A stretch of 12,419 bases of DNA from positions 1-12,419 of the forward strand of contig DASWHD010000045.1 of the NCBI GenBank assembly GCA_036393335.1. The letters are read 5' to 3'. Position 1 is the stretch's first letter. Each line of letters starts with the position of its first letter. Under the pieces are notes generated by a model, which saw nothing but the letters and a program-made list of their open reading frames with translations, did not search any database and was not told the origin of the DNA. Of the stretch, positions 1 to 6,973 are shown in pieces. This DNA is from DASWHD01 sp036393335. GTDB taxonomy: Bacteria > CG2-30-53-67 > CG2-30-70-394. A program made the position numbers and the translations under genes.

Positions 1-369
1 ACAACTCGTTCTCCATGGTGAGCTCGCCGACGCGAGCTTGAGGGCGGCGTCCAGCTCGGCGGAGACCTTGTCCTCCTGGCGGCTCGTGAGCGCTGCGTCG
101 ATGCCCGCCAACGCCGCCTCACGCCAGGCCTCCAGGCGGAACATGGGCACCCCCAACTCGCGGGACACGGCATCCACCGACTCCCCGCGCAGCAGCCGTA
201 GGGCCACGGCCCGTTTGCGGCTTCGGCTCCACCGCTGCCCGGGACCCAGTGGGCCGTCGGCGGCTCCGGGGGAAGCTCCGCTCAGTCTACGGGCTCCCTC
301 CACTTCCCCCGGCGCGACCCCTCGTCTCTCCTCCACTCGCTTCTCCATGTTCGGCTTCTCCTTGGACAT
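1..369 (-). pseudogene. IS3-family transposase OrfA, partial and frameshifted
   Basis: The start is ATG at 369-367, with GGAGG five bases upstream (379-375). The protein begins MSKEKPNMEKR, has a low-complexity stretch of about 30 residues, then a helix-turn-helix typical of IS3 OrfA DNA-binding proteins, with RWSRSRKRAVALRLLRGES followed by DAVSRELGV and RLEAWREAAL. OrfA binds the IS ends and is normally joined to the OrfB integrase by programmed frameshifting. Near the left edge the expected leucine-zipper start (VGELTMENEL) is present but in another frame: two extra bases at about 35-36 break the frame. No A-rich slippery site is visible there and it lies before the zipper, so it looks like damage or a sequencing error, not the programmed shift. 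The gene continues past the window edge. Confidence 0.65.
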
Positions 370-415
370 CCGATCCTCCACTCATACGTGCCCAAAGAAA
401 TGGGGTCCACCTCAC
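1..415 (-). mobile_element. IS3-like insertion sequence, one end only
   Basis: The element extends beyond the left edge. Its inner end is placed near 414 because the toxin reading frame stops making sense there. Read on the minus strand, the sequence from 414 starts TGAGGTGGACCCC, and the TG start fits the TG...CA ends usual for IS3-family elements. An outward-pointing transposase OrfA gene begins 45 bp inside. The other end, the OrfB gene and any target duplication are outside the window, so the exact boundary and family are inferred. Confidence 0.6.
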
Positions 416-573
416 TGTTCTGCATCTCCTTTTACTCCGGCGTACAACTCCGCAACGACGATGGATGACAGGATGATCCGCGCAGAGTGGGTCTTGACGA
501 AGGCCCCCGCCTTGCCGTTGCCGCGGAAAAAATCGACATGCACATCGGTGTCGAGAAGGATTGGCTGCGCCAT
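412..573 (-). pseudogene. PIN-domain (VapC-like) toxin, truncated by the IS
   Basis: The start is ATG at 573-571, two bases after the antitoxin stop, the tight coupling usual for toxin-antitoxin pairs. It encodes 53 residues, against about 130 for a full PIN toxin. The N-terminus MAQPILLDTDVHVDFFRG carries the first acidic residues of the PIN RNase fold, and SSIVVAELYAGVKGD matches the next conserved block with its Glu. The frame then ends at a TGA (414-412) that belongs to the start of the IS end. The remaining acidic active-site residues and the C-terminal half are gone, so an active RNase is unlikely. VapC-type toxins cleave specific RNAs and are held inactive by the partner antitoxin. The frame is too short for most ORF callers. 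Confidence 0.7.
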
Positions 574-575
574 AG

Positions 576-809
576 CTATTCCCTGTCCCATTCGCCCCGC
601 ATGGCCTTGAAGTCGGGAGGGTCTGTACGGTCCTTCCAGATGCCGGCGACCTCATGCAACACCGCTTCTCGCCGGCTGCGGCCCGCATGATGGATGAGGC
701 GATCGATGGCCTCGCGGATGATCTCGCTCTGCTTTTTCCCGGAACTCTCGGCAATCGCAGCCAGCTCGTCACGTTGGCGCTCCGTCAGGTAGATCTGTGT
801 CCGTACCAT
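576..809 (-). CDS. Ribbon-helix-helix antitoxin (CopG/VapB-like)
   Basis: A 77-residue protein. The N-terminal MVRTQIYLTERQ is a classic ribbon-helix-helix DNA-binding strand, followed by two helices (RDELAAIAESSG and QSEIIREAIDRLIHHA). The tail, about residues 42-77 and ending KAMRGEWDRE, would be the part that wraps the toxin. The start is ATG at 809-807, with GAGGT a few bases upstream. By family, such proteins neutralise the partner toxin and repress their own operon by binding a palindrome upstream. A suitable inverted repeat is at 826-846. The downstream toxin is truncated, so this is probably an orphan antitoxin, perhaps still DNA-binding. Assignment to this fold is firm; the exact TA family is less so. 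Confidence 0.85.
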   Translation of the reverse strand: MVRTQIYLTERQRDELAAIAESSGKKQSEIIREAIDRLIHHAGRSRREAVLHEVAGIWKDRTDPPDFKAMRGEWDRE

Positions 810-825
810 GCCGCACCTCTAATGC

Positions 826-846
826 TGTATACATTGGCACTATACA
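826..846 (-). promoter_or_regulatory. Likely operator of the antitoxin gene
   Basis: A perfect 6-bp inverted repeat, TGTATA/TATACA, is separated by 9 bp and lies 17 bp upstream of the antitoxin ATG. AT-rich palindromes in this position are the usual autoregulatory site of ribbon-helix-helix antitoxins. The TATAGT within it on the minus strand could double as a -10 element, but I see no good -35. The function is inferred from position and symmetry. Confidence 0.45.
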
Positions 847-959
847 TCGTCATCCCGTAAACCAGCCTTCGCCCTCCATCCGCAACGGGGTAACCGAGTG
901 GGAGTGGTGGCGGCAGGCGGTGGGGCGGGTGAGCCGATCCGCGCGGCGTGTCACTCGGG

Positions 960-1291
960 TCGCGAGCGAATGAGATCTCTGCCAGGCATTTCGCCAGCGG
1001 TACCACCTTGACCCGCTCATGGAGCCGATACTGCTCCGTGCCGGGGTAGACCACGGTGAGGGCGGCGAGGTCCAGGTCCTGGAGGGCGAGGTCGCGGGGG
1101 TCTGTCAAGTCGAAGAAGGTGGATCCCTCCCTCCAGCTCTCGTGCAGCTCCCGCGCCAACGTCGTCTTTCCCACCTGCCGGGCGCCGATGAGGCCGGCCA
1201 CGGGAAACTCGCTCAGGAGGGCGCGGAGGTGTCGGAGGTGAGTAGGACGGAGAGCATGGCATCGAGACCCTACCACGAGAAACGGGGGCAA
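960..1291 (-). pseudogene. Remnant of AAA/DUF4143-type ATPase, middle deleted
   Basis: The N-terminal part reads THLRHLRALLSEFPVAGLIG, then ARQVGKTTLAREL: a Walker A loop (GARQVGKTT, residues 36-44 from a TTG start at 1291), followed by STFFDLTDPRDLA. This matches the start of the ATPases that carry a C-terminal DUF4143 domain and are normally about 380-420 residues long. About ten residues later the frame jumps to LTVVYPGTEQYRLHERVKVVPLA, which resembles the extreme C-terminus of the same family. Walker B, the sensor region and nearly all of DUF4143 are absent, about 300 residues. After that the frame stays open without recognisable content to 785, through the antitoxin promoter and over its start codon. 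The start codon is uncertain. I infer an in-frame internal deletion; the product is almost certainly non-functional. Confidence 0.65.
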
Positions 1292-1386
1292 GACTCCTTG
1301 TTTTCATGGTTGTTCATCCCCGTCCTCGCGCGCAGCCAGAGCTGGATTGGAGGGGGCGTGCACCATCGAATTCCGTGGCCATCGCC

Positions 1387-1407
1387 CGGCGGCGGTAGGC
1401 GCCGCCG
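1387..1407. other. GC-rich hairpin upstream of thiL
   Basis: CGGCGGCG and CGCCGCCG form a perfect 8-bp stem with a 5-base loop, followed on the plus strand by CTTTTCC. The short T run makes it a weak candidate for an intrinsic terminator on the plus strand, but no plus-strand gene precedes it. It could instead be part of the thiL leader. The 1292-1495 stretch holds nothing else I can support, apart from a 13-bp palindrome at 1429-1441. Confidence 0.3.
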
Positions 1408-1495
1408 CTTTTCCTGGCGCGAATAGGTCGAGAGGCTCTCGGGCCAGGGCGAGTCGCTCTTTCTTTCCTCCTCCGGTCGCGATAGGAACGGCCCC

Positions 1496-2476
1496 ATGAA
1501 CGAGGCGATGACTGTCGCGGGGTTGGGCGAGGAGGGGATCATCGCCCTCATCGCACGCGCCTGCCCGACGGCCGGACCCGGCATGGTGATCGGCATCGGC
1601 GACGACGCGGCGGTTCTGAACGCCACGGCGGGCCGCACGGTGGTCACCACCGACCTGCTGGTGGAGGGGACCCACTTCGACTGGCGCTACAGCTCGCCGG
1701 CGGACGTGGGCCACAAGGCCCTGGCGGTGAACCTCTCGGACGTGGCCGCGATGGGCGCGGTGCCCGGGCTGTTCTTCCTCTCCCTCGGCCTGCCGCCGGG
1801 GACGGCGGTGGCCGACGTGGAAGGCTTTGCCCAGTCCATGGGGGCGCTGGCGCGGGCCAGCGGTATTTGGCTCGCGGGCGGCGACACGGTGGCGGCGCCC
1901 GCCGGCTGGGTGGTGTCGATCACCCTCCACGGGCAATGCCGGGCCGAGCCGGTGCGCCGCGCCGGGGCGCGGCCCGGCGACCTCCTGTGCGTCAGCGGCA
2001 CCCTCGGCGAGGCGGCGGCCGGCCTGCGCTGGCTGGCGGGCGGCCGGCCGGTCGCCGGCCCGGCGTCGGCCTGGGTAGCGCGCCACCGCCGGCCCGAGCC
2101 GCGTCTCGCCCTCGGCCAGTGGCTCGCCGAGCATGGCCTGGTCTCGGCGATGCTCGACCTCTCCGACGGCCTGGCCACCGACGCGCCGCGCCTCGCCGCC
2201 GCCTCCGGCTGCGGCCTGGACATCGACCTTGACACCCTGCCGATCGACCCCACTCTGATTGACAGTTTCGGTGTCGCGGCTGCGCGCCGCCTGGCCCTGG
2301 CCGGTGGCGAGGACTTCGAGCTACTGTTCACCGTTCCTCTGGACCGGTACGGCGCGCTGGTCGGGGTCCCGGTGACCGAGATCGGCCGGGTCACGGCGGC
2401 AGGGACGCGCTGGCTGGACGCCGGCCATGAGCAGCCTCCGCCGCGGGCCATCGACCACCACTTTCCCCTTTCCTGA
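1496..2476 (+). CDS. thiL: Thiamine-monophosphate kinase
   Basis: ThiL phosphorylates thiamine monophosphate with ATP to thiamine pyrophosphate, the last step of cofactor synthesis, in the cytosol. The 326-residue length is normal for the family. All hallmark blocks are present: GIGDDAAV (33-40), TTDLLVEGTHF (51-61), HKALAVNLSDVAAMGA (73-88), AGGDT (127-131), SGTLGEAAAGL (167-177), SDGLATD (223-229) and GGEDFELLFTV (270-280). The Asp-rich loops bind the metal ions that hold the ATP phosphates. ATG at 1496 is preceded by AGGA nine bases upstream; an ATG four codons later is an alternative start. In many bacteria thiL follows ribH-nusB; here it precedes lon by only 12 bp, suggesting co-transcription. 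No riboswitch-like structure was recognised upstream. Confidence 0.96.
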   Translation: MNEAMTVAGLGEEGIIALIARACPTAGPGMVIGIGDDAAVLNATAGRTVVTTDLLVEGTHFDWRYSSPADVGHKALAVNLSDVAAMGAVPGLFFLSLGLPPGTAVADVEGFAQSMGALARASGIWLAGGDTVAAPAGWVVSITLHGQCRAEPVRRAGARPGDLLCVSGTLGEAAAGLRWLAGGRPVAGPASAWVARHRRPEPRLALGQWLAEHGLVSAMLDLSDGLATDAPRLAAASGCGLDIDLDTLPIDPTLIDSFGVAAARRLALAGGEDFELLFTVPLDRYGALVGVPVTEIGRVTAAGTRWLDAGHEQPPPRAIDHHFPLS

Positions 2477-2488
2477 CAGGCGACCGCC

Positions 2489-4909
2489 ATGAGCAAAACC
2501 AAAGACGAGGAACCCGTAGACGAGGGATTCCAACTCCCGGAGAGCCTGCCCCTGCTGCCGGTGCGGGACGTGGTGGTGTTCCCCTACATGATCCTGCCCC
2601 TGTTCGTGGGGCGTGAGGCCTCCCTGCGGGCGGTGGAGGCGGCTATGGCCGGGGACCGCCTGATCATGCTCGCCACCCAGAAGGACTTCCGCGAGGAGGA
2701 CCCCACCGCCGACAGCATCTACAACATCGGTACGGCGGCGATGATCATGCGCATGCTCAAGCTGCCGGACGGCCGCATCAAGCTCCTCATTCAGGGGGTG
2801 ACCAAGGCGGCGATCACCGCGGTGCAGCAGCAGAGTCCGTACTTCCAGGTCGCGCTGGAGCAGCTCTCCGACCCCGAGGAGGTGCCCACCACCATGGAGA
2901 TGGAGGCGCTGATGCGCACCGTCAAGGAGCAGCTCTCCAAGGTGATCGCCCTCGGCAAATCGATCATCCCGGACATCCTGGTCCTGGCAGAGAACATCGA
3001 CGAGCCCGGCCGCCTGGCCGACCTGATCGCGTCCAACCTCAACCTGCGCATCGAGCAGGCGCAGCGCATCCTGGAGGAGATGGACGTCGTCAAGCGCCTC
3101 ACCCTGGTCTCCGAGATCCTGTCCACCGAGATCGAGCTGCTGTCCATGCAGCAGAAGATTCAGGACGAGGCCAAGGGCGAGATGGACAAGCTGCAGCGCG
3201 AATACTTCCTGCGCGAGCAGCTCAAGGCGATCCAGCGCGAGCTGGGCGAGGGCGGCGAGCTGTCCGACGAGATCGCGGCCCTGCGCGAGAAGATCGCCGC
3301 GGCGAAGATGCCCGCCAAGGTCGAGGAGGAGGCCTTAAAACAGGTCAACCGCCTGGACAAGATGCACCAGGACGCGGCGGAGGCGGGGATCATCCGCACC
3401 TATCTGGAGTTGATGGTCGAGCTGCCGTGGAAGAAGCAGAGCCGCGACAACCTCGACCTGCCGAAGGCGGCGGAGATCCTCGACGAGGACCACTACGGCC
3501 TGGAGGAAGTGAAGGAGCGCATCCTCGAGTACCTAGCGGTGCGCAAGCTCAAGGGCAAGAAGATGAAGGGGCCAATCCTGTGCTTCGTCGGCCCGCCGGG
3601 GGTGGGCAAGACGTCGCTCGGCAAGTCGATCGCCCGCGCCCTGGGACGCAAGTTCTACCGCATCTCCCTGGGCGGCATGCGCGACGAGGCGGAGATCCGC
3701 GGCCATCGCCGCACCTACGTCGGCGCCCTGCCCGGGCGGGTGATCCACGGCATCCATCAGTCGAAGACCAACAACCCGGTATTCATGATGGACGAGGTGG
3801 ACAAGCTCGGCACCGACTTCCGCGGCGACCCGGCGTCGGCACTCCTGGAGGTCCTAGACCCGGAGCAGAACGACTCGTTCGTCGACCACTACCTGGCGGT
3901 CCCCTTCGACCTGTCCAACGTGATGTTCATCACCACCGCCAACTGGATCGACCCGGTCCCGCCGCCCCTGCGCGATCGGATGGAGATCATCAACCTCTCC
4001 GGCTACACCTTGGAGGAGAAGGTGGCGATCGCCCGGCGCTACTTGCTACCTCGCCAGATCGAGGAGAATGGCATCAACGCACAGCAGCTCCACCTCAGCG
4101 ACAAGACCCTGGAGGCGATCATCGCCTCGTACACCCGCGAGTCCGGGCTGCGCGCCTTGGAGCAGCGCATCGGCCAGATCGCGCGCAAGGTGGCGCGGCG
4201 GGTGGCGGAGGGCAAGGCCGGTATGACCCGGGTCACCCCCGGGAACCTCACCAAGTACCTCGGCGTGCCGCGTTTCGAGGAGGAGATGGAGCTCACCGAG
4301 GATCAGGTGGGGGTGGCCACCGGCCTGGCCTGGACGCCCACCGGTGGCGAGCTGCTGTTCATCGAGGCGACCAAGGTGCCAGGCAAGGGTGGGCTCACCC
4401 TCACCGGCCAGCTCGGTGACGTGATGAAGGAGTCGGTGCAGGCCGCCTTCACCTTCGTGAAGTCGCGTGCCAAGGAGCTGGGGATCCCGCCCAAGCGGTT
4501 CCAGGAGAACGACATCCACATTCACTTCCCGGCCGGCGCCATCCCCAAGGACGGCCCCTCGGCGGGGATCGCGGTGGCGTGCGCCATCGCCTCGATCCTC
4601 ACCGGCCACGAGCTGCGCCACCGCATCGCCATGACCGGCGAGATCTCCCTGCGTGGCCGCGTGCTGGCGATCGGCGGGCTGAAGGAAAAGGCCTTGGCGG
4701 CGGTGCGCGCCGGCATCGATACGGTGATCATCCCGCAGCCCAACGTCAAAGACCTGGAGAAGATGCCGGCGACGGTGAAGCGCCGCATCCGCTTCGTGCC
4801 GGTCGAGCAGGCCGACCAGGTCCTGGAGCAACTGCTGATCCGACCCCGCCAGCAGCGCACCGCCCCCCCTGCGCGTCGCCAGCCTCCCAGCCGCGCCGCG
4901 ACTGCGTAA
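2489..4909 (+). CDS. lon: ATP-dependent protease Lon (LonA type)
   Basis: Lon is a cytosolic hexameric AAA+ protease that degrades misfolded and short-lived regulatory proteins. This 806-residue protein has the full order of parts: N-terminal substrate-binding domain (from about residue 17, LPLLPVRDVVVFPYMILPL), a helical coiled-coil segment with LQREYFLREQLKAIQRELGE, the AAA+ module with Walker A GPPGVGKTS (368-376, Lys374) and Walker B MMDEVDK (Asp435, Glu436), and the C-terminal protease domain. The catalytic dyad is intact: Ser691 in DGPSAG and Lys734 in GGLKEK, each 12 residues beyond the E. coli positions. The last ~20 residues are a Pro/Arg/Gln-rich tail that looks disordered. The ribosome site is weak (AGG in ACAGGCGACC), which fits translation following thiL. 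I saw no heat-shock promoter in the 12-bp gap. Confidence 0.98.
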   Translation: MSKTKDEEPVDEGFQLPESLPLLPVRDVVVFPYMILPLFVGREASLRAVEAAMAGDRLIMLATQKDFREEDPTADSIYNIGTAAMIMRMLKLPDGRIKLLIQGVTKAAITAVQQQSPYFQVALEQLSDPEEVPTTMEMEALMRTVKEQLSKVIALGKSIIPDILVLAENIDEPGRLADLIASNLNLRIEQAQRILEEMDVVKRLTLVSEILSTEIELLSMQQKIQDEAKGEMDKLQREYFLREQLKAIQRELGEGGELSDEIAALREKIAAAKMPAKVEEEALKQVNRLDKMHQDAAEAGIIRTYLELMVELPWKKQSRDNLDLPKAAEILDEDHYGLEEVKERILEYLAVRKLKGKKMKGPILCFVGPPGVGKTSLGKSIARALGRKFYRISLGGMRDEAEIRGHRRTYVGALPGRVIHGIHQSKTNNPVFMMDEVDKLGTDFRGDPASALLEVLDPEQNDSFVDHYLAVPFDLSNVMFITTANWIDPVPPPLRDRMEIINLSGYTLEEKVAIARRYLLPRQIEENGINAQQLHLSDKTLEAIIASYTRESGLRALEQRIGQIARKVARRVAEGKAGMTRVTPGNLTKYLGVPRFEEEMELTEDQVGVATGLAWTPTGGELLFIEATKVPGKGGLTLTGQLGDVMKESVQAAFTFVKSRAKELGIPPKRFQENDIHIHFPAGAIPKDGPSAGIAVACAIASILTGHELRHRIAMTGEISLRGRVLAIGGLKEKALAAVRAGIDTVIIPQPNVKDLEKMPATVKRRIRFVPVEQADQVLEQLLIRPRQQRTAPPARRQPPSRAATA

Positions 4910-5018
4910 GCCGGCAAGGCTGCGCGTGCGCATGGCGGGAGAGCCGGGCGCCCCGTCACTCCCATTGCTGATCCCGCCCTTCCGGCACCAAGAGCGGACC
5001 GGTACCCTGGCGCCTGCC

Positions 5019-5510
5019 ATGGCCCGCTGGCCCGTCATCCTCCTCCTGCCGCTCGTTGCATGCGCCACCCCGCAGCCGGCGCCGCCGGCGGGCTGGCTCA
5101 ACCACTATAGCGGCAGACAGGTCGAGCGCCTCCCCTTGGATTTGCTGCTCGACAAACCGCGCTTCGCTCGGCCCGACAACATCATCCCGATCACCCTCGC
5201 GGTCGGCGCCCACTCCAGCCACCATCTGGTGCAGGTGCGGCGGGCGGAGCCGCCGCACCTGCACGCCACCCATGACCTGACCGTGCGCCTCGTGCGTGGC
5301 CAGGGGCGGATGCATCTGGGAAATCAGGTCTTCCCGGTCGCCGTGGGGGACACCACCTTCATCCCCCGGGGCGTGCCGCACTATTTCGAGAACACCGGCG
5401 CGATGCCGGCGGCCTTCCTCGCGATCTTCAGCCCGACCTTCGATGACCGCGACCGGGTGCCGGTCGGCGCACCGCCTGCACGTGAGACAGACGACGAGGT
5501 TCCCCGTTAG
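5019..5510 (+). CDS. Cupin-domain lipoprotein
   Basis: I start it at ATG 5019, because this gives MARWPVILLLPLVAC, a lipoprotein signal with lipobox LVAC and lipidated Cys15. The open frame runs further upstream to 4926, but that part has no signal-like character. The 163-residue protein holds one cupin barrel. Metal-binding motif 1 is PPHLHATHD, with the usual Glu position filled by His/Asp, and motif 2 is GDTTFIPRGVPHYFEN, a full match to G-x5-P-x-G-x2-H-x3-N. So a metal site of three or four His is likely. It would sit in the envelope, facing the periplasm. The substrate is unknown. It lies 109 bp after lon and its stop overlaps the stop of mltA by 4 bp on the opposite strand. It could be a sugar- or small-molecule-binding protein, an isomerase or a dioxygenase. 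Confidence 0.8.
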   Translation: MARWPVILLLPLVACATPQPAPPAGWLNHYSGRQVERLPLDLLLDKPRFARPDNIIPITLAVGAHSSHHLVQVRRAEPPHLHATHDLTVRLVRGQGRMHLGNQVFPVAVGDTTFIPRGVPHYFENTGAMPAAFLAIFSPTFDDRDRVPVGAPPARETDDEVPR

Positions 5511-6718
5511 CCGTCTTTGAGGAGTAGCCAATAGAGATGCCCCGCGTGACGCAGATGGCCGGCGCGCACGGCGGCGCCATCGCCGGCGCCCCAGAAGAGG
5601 TCGACCCGGCCCGGGCCAACGATGGCTCCCCCGGCGTCCTGGTTGAGGGCGAAGCGCGCCAGCGGACGCCAGCCCACCACCGTGTGGCCGTCCGGTGCCA
5701 CGACCGCCTCCTCCGTGGTGATGTAGCCCAGGGCGCCCTTGGGGAAGATCGCCGGGTCGGTGGCGATGGAGCGCTCCGGCGTGAGCGGCACACCGATGTT
5801 GCCGTACGGCCCGGCGTCCGCCAGCTCGAAGAAGACGTAGCTGGGATTGGCCGCGAGGAGGTCACGTGCCTGTTCCGGGTGGCCGCGCAGCCACGCCTTG
5901 ACCTCCTGCATCGACATCGCCTCCGGGTCGATCTCGCCGGTCTCGATGAGGATCTTGCCGATCGAGCGGTAGGGGTGGCCGTTGGCGCCGGCGTAATTGA
6001 CGTGACGGGTCGAGCCGTCTACCAACCGCAAGCGGCCCGATCCCTCGATCTGGAGAAAAAAGGCGTCGACCGGATCCTCCACCCAGGCGATCTCCAGACC
6101 GCGCCCGGCCAGGGCACCAGCCACGATGGCGCCGCGATCGGCATAGGGCACGAGGCGGCGGCCGGCGAGGCGGCCGGCGAGGGTGCGTCCCCGGTAGTCG
6201 TCGCGGAACTGCCCCAGATCGACGGTCACCAAATCGTCTGGTAGACCGTAGAGCGGATGGCGGTACTGGTCAGTAGGGATGAGGGAGGCGTCGAGCTCCG
6301 GCTCGAAGTACCCGGTGTAGACCACACGGCCCCGCCCATCGCTGCCCGCCGACCGGTACAGCTCGAACCTCTCGCGCACCGCGTGATTGAGCTGCGCAAC
6401 CGTGATCCGCTGGTCCACGAGATCGCGGAACGCCTCCACGGTAGATCGCAGGCGGCCCGCTGGTACGGTCCCTTCGCCGAAGGCGAGGGGCGTTGCGTCG
6501 TCCAGTGCACGGTAGTACGCCAGGCTCTGGTCGAGGGCGGCGAGGAGCGAGGTCCGGTCACGATCGTCGGTGAAACGCGGCAGCGCTCGCCCGAGCATCG
6601 GTTGCAGGACCTCGGGCGGTGGCGGCGGGGTGGAGGGCAGGCACGCGACCAGGGACAGGTACGCAAGGAGCGCGAGGGCACCGCCCACCGCCCGCAACGA
6701 GCCGCGTCGGAGGCGCAC
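5507..6718 (-). CDS. mltA: Membrane-bound lytic murein transglycosylase A
   Basis: MltA cuts the MurNAc-GlcNAc bonds of peptidoglycan to leave 1,6-anhydro ends, working from the inner face of the outer membrane. I favour GTG at 6718-6716, which gives the compact signal VRLRRGSLRAVGGAL through to lipobox LVAC with Cys26. A GTG at 6793 would add 25 residues without clear purpose. The 403-residue protein shows TGYFEPEL (135-142), QIEGSGRL (223-230), NGHPYRSIGK (246-255), NPSYVFF (291-297) and a C-terminal 3D domain with QDAGGAI (360-366) and GRVDLFWG (370-377), whose aspartates include the catalytic acid. A proline run (PSTPPPPP) follows the lipid anchor as a spacer. The gene converges on the cupin gene and diverges from the SirB1-family gene. 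Confidence 0.93.
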   Translation of the reverse strand: MRLRRGSLRAVGGALALLAYLSLVACLPSTPPPPPEVLQPMLGRALPRFTDDRDRTSLLAALDQSLAYYRALDDATPLAFGEGTVPAGRLRSTVEAFRDLVDQRITVAQLNHAVRERFELYRSAGSDGRGRVVYTGYFEPELDASLIPTDQYRHPLYGLPDDLVTVDLGQFRDDYRGRTLAGRLAGRRLVPYADRGAIVAGALAGRGLEIAWVEDPVDAFFLQIEGSGRLRLVDGSTRHVNYAGANGHPYRSIGKILIETGEIDPEAMSMQEVKAWLRGHPEQARDLLAANPSYVFFELADAGPYGNIGVPLTPERSIATDPAIFPKGALGYITTEEAVVAPDGHTVVGWRPLARFALNQDAGGAIVGPGRVDLFWGAGDGAAVRAGHLRHAGHLYWLLLKDG

Positions 6719-6973
6719 GGAACCGTCCCGGTGCCACCGGCAGAGGGGGGTGCGGTCGGATTTCACTGAGGCCACGAATCGGGAGAATACCACTCGTAAC
6801 CGCCTCGCCTACTCCCGGAGTCCCCCGTAGAGTGTCGCCGTTGGTTGTTGCCCCGAGTCTCGGTCTCTGCCCTGTCTTCCTACGATGCACCGTGCTCCAA
6901 CATCACCCTTGTGCACTGGCTTGGCGGTCCCGGCGACTCCTGAGCGACCGGGGATGGCGAACGAGGAGGCGCT

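Noticed and set aside
38..610. Plus-strand open frame of 190 codons
   Set aside because: It runs antisense to OrfA and the PIN toxin, is rich in Ser/Arg/Pro, and has no recognisable domain.
1429..1441. Short palindrome CGAGAG-G-CTCTCG before thiL
   Set aside because: It is only 13 bp, at no telling position relative to a promoter, and expected by chance in GC-rich sequence.
1304..2134. Minus-strand open frame of 276 codons over thiL
   Set aside because: High GC keeps the antisense frame open; the composition is Arg/Ala/Gly-rich with no family features, and thiL is unmistakable.
3427..4419. Plus-strand open frame of 330 codons inside lon
   Set aside because: It is the other forward frame of lon with Arg/Gly/Pro-rich sequence; the lon frame carries all motifs.
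4046..5101. Minus-strand open frame of 351 codons over the lon 3' end
   Set aside because: It is an antisense shadow of the lon protease domain with low-complexity Arg/Gly/His content.
6719..6973. Promoters for mltA and the SirB1-family gene
   Set aside because: Candidate -35 and -10 boxes had wrong spacing; a promoter must exist here, but I could not place it.
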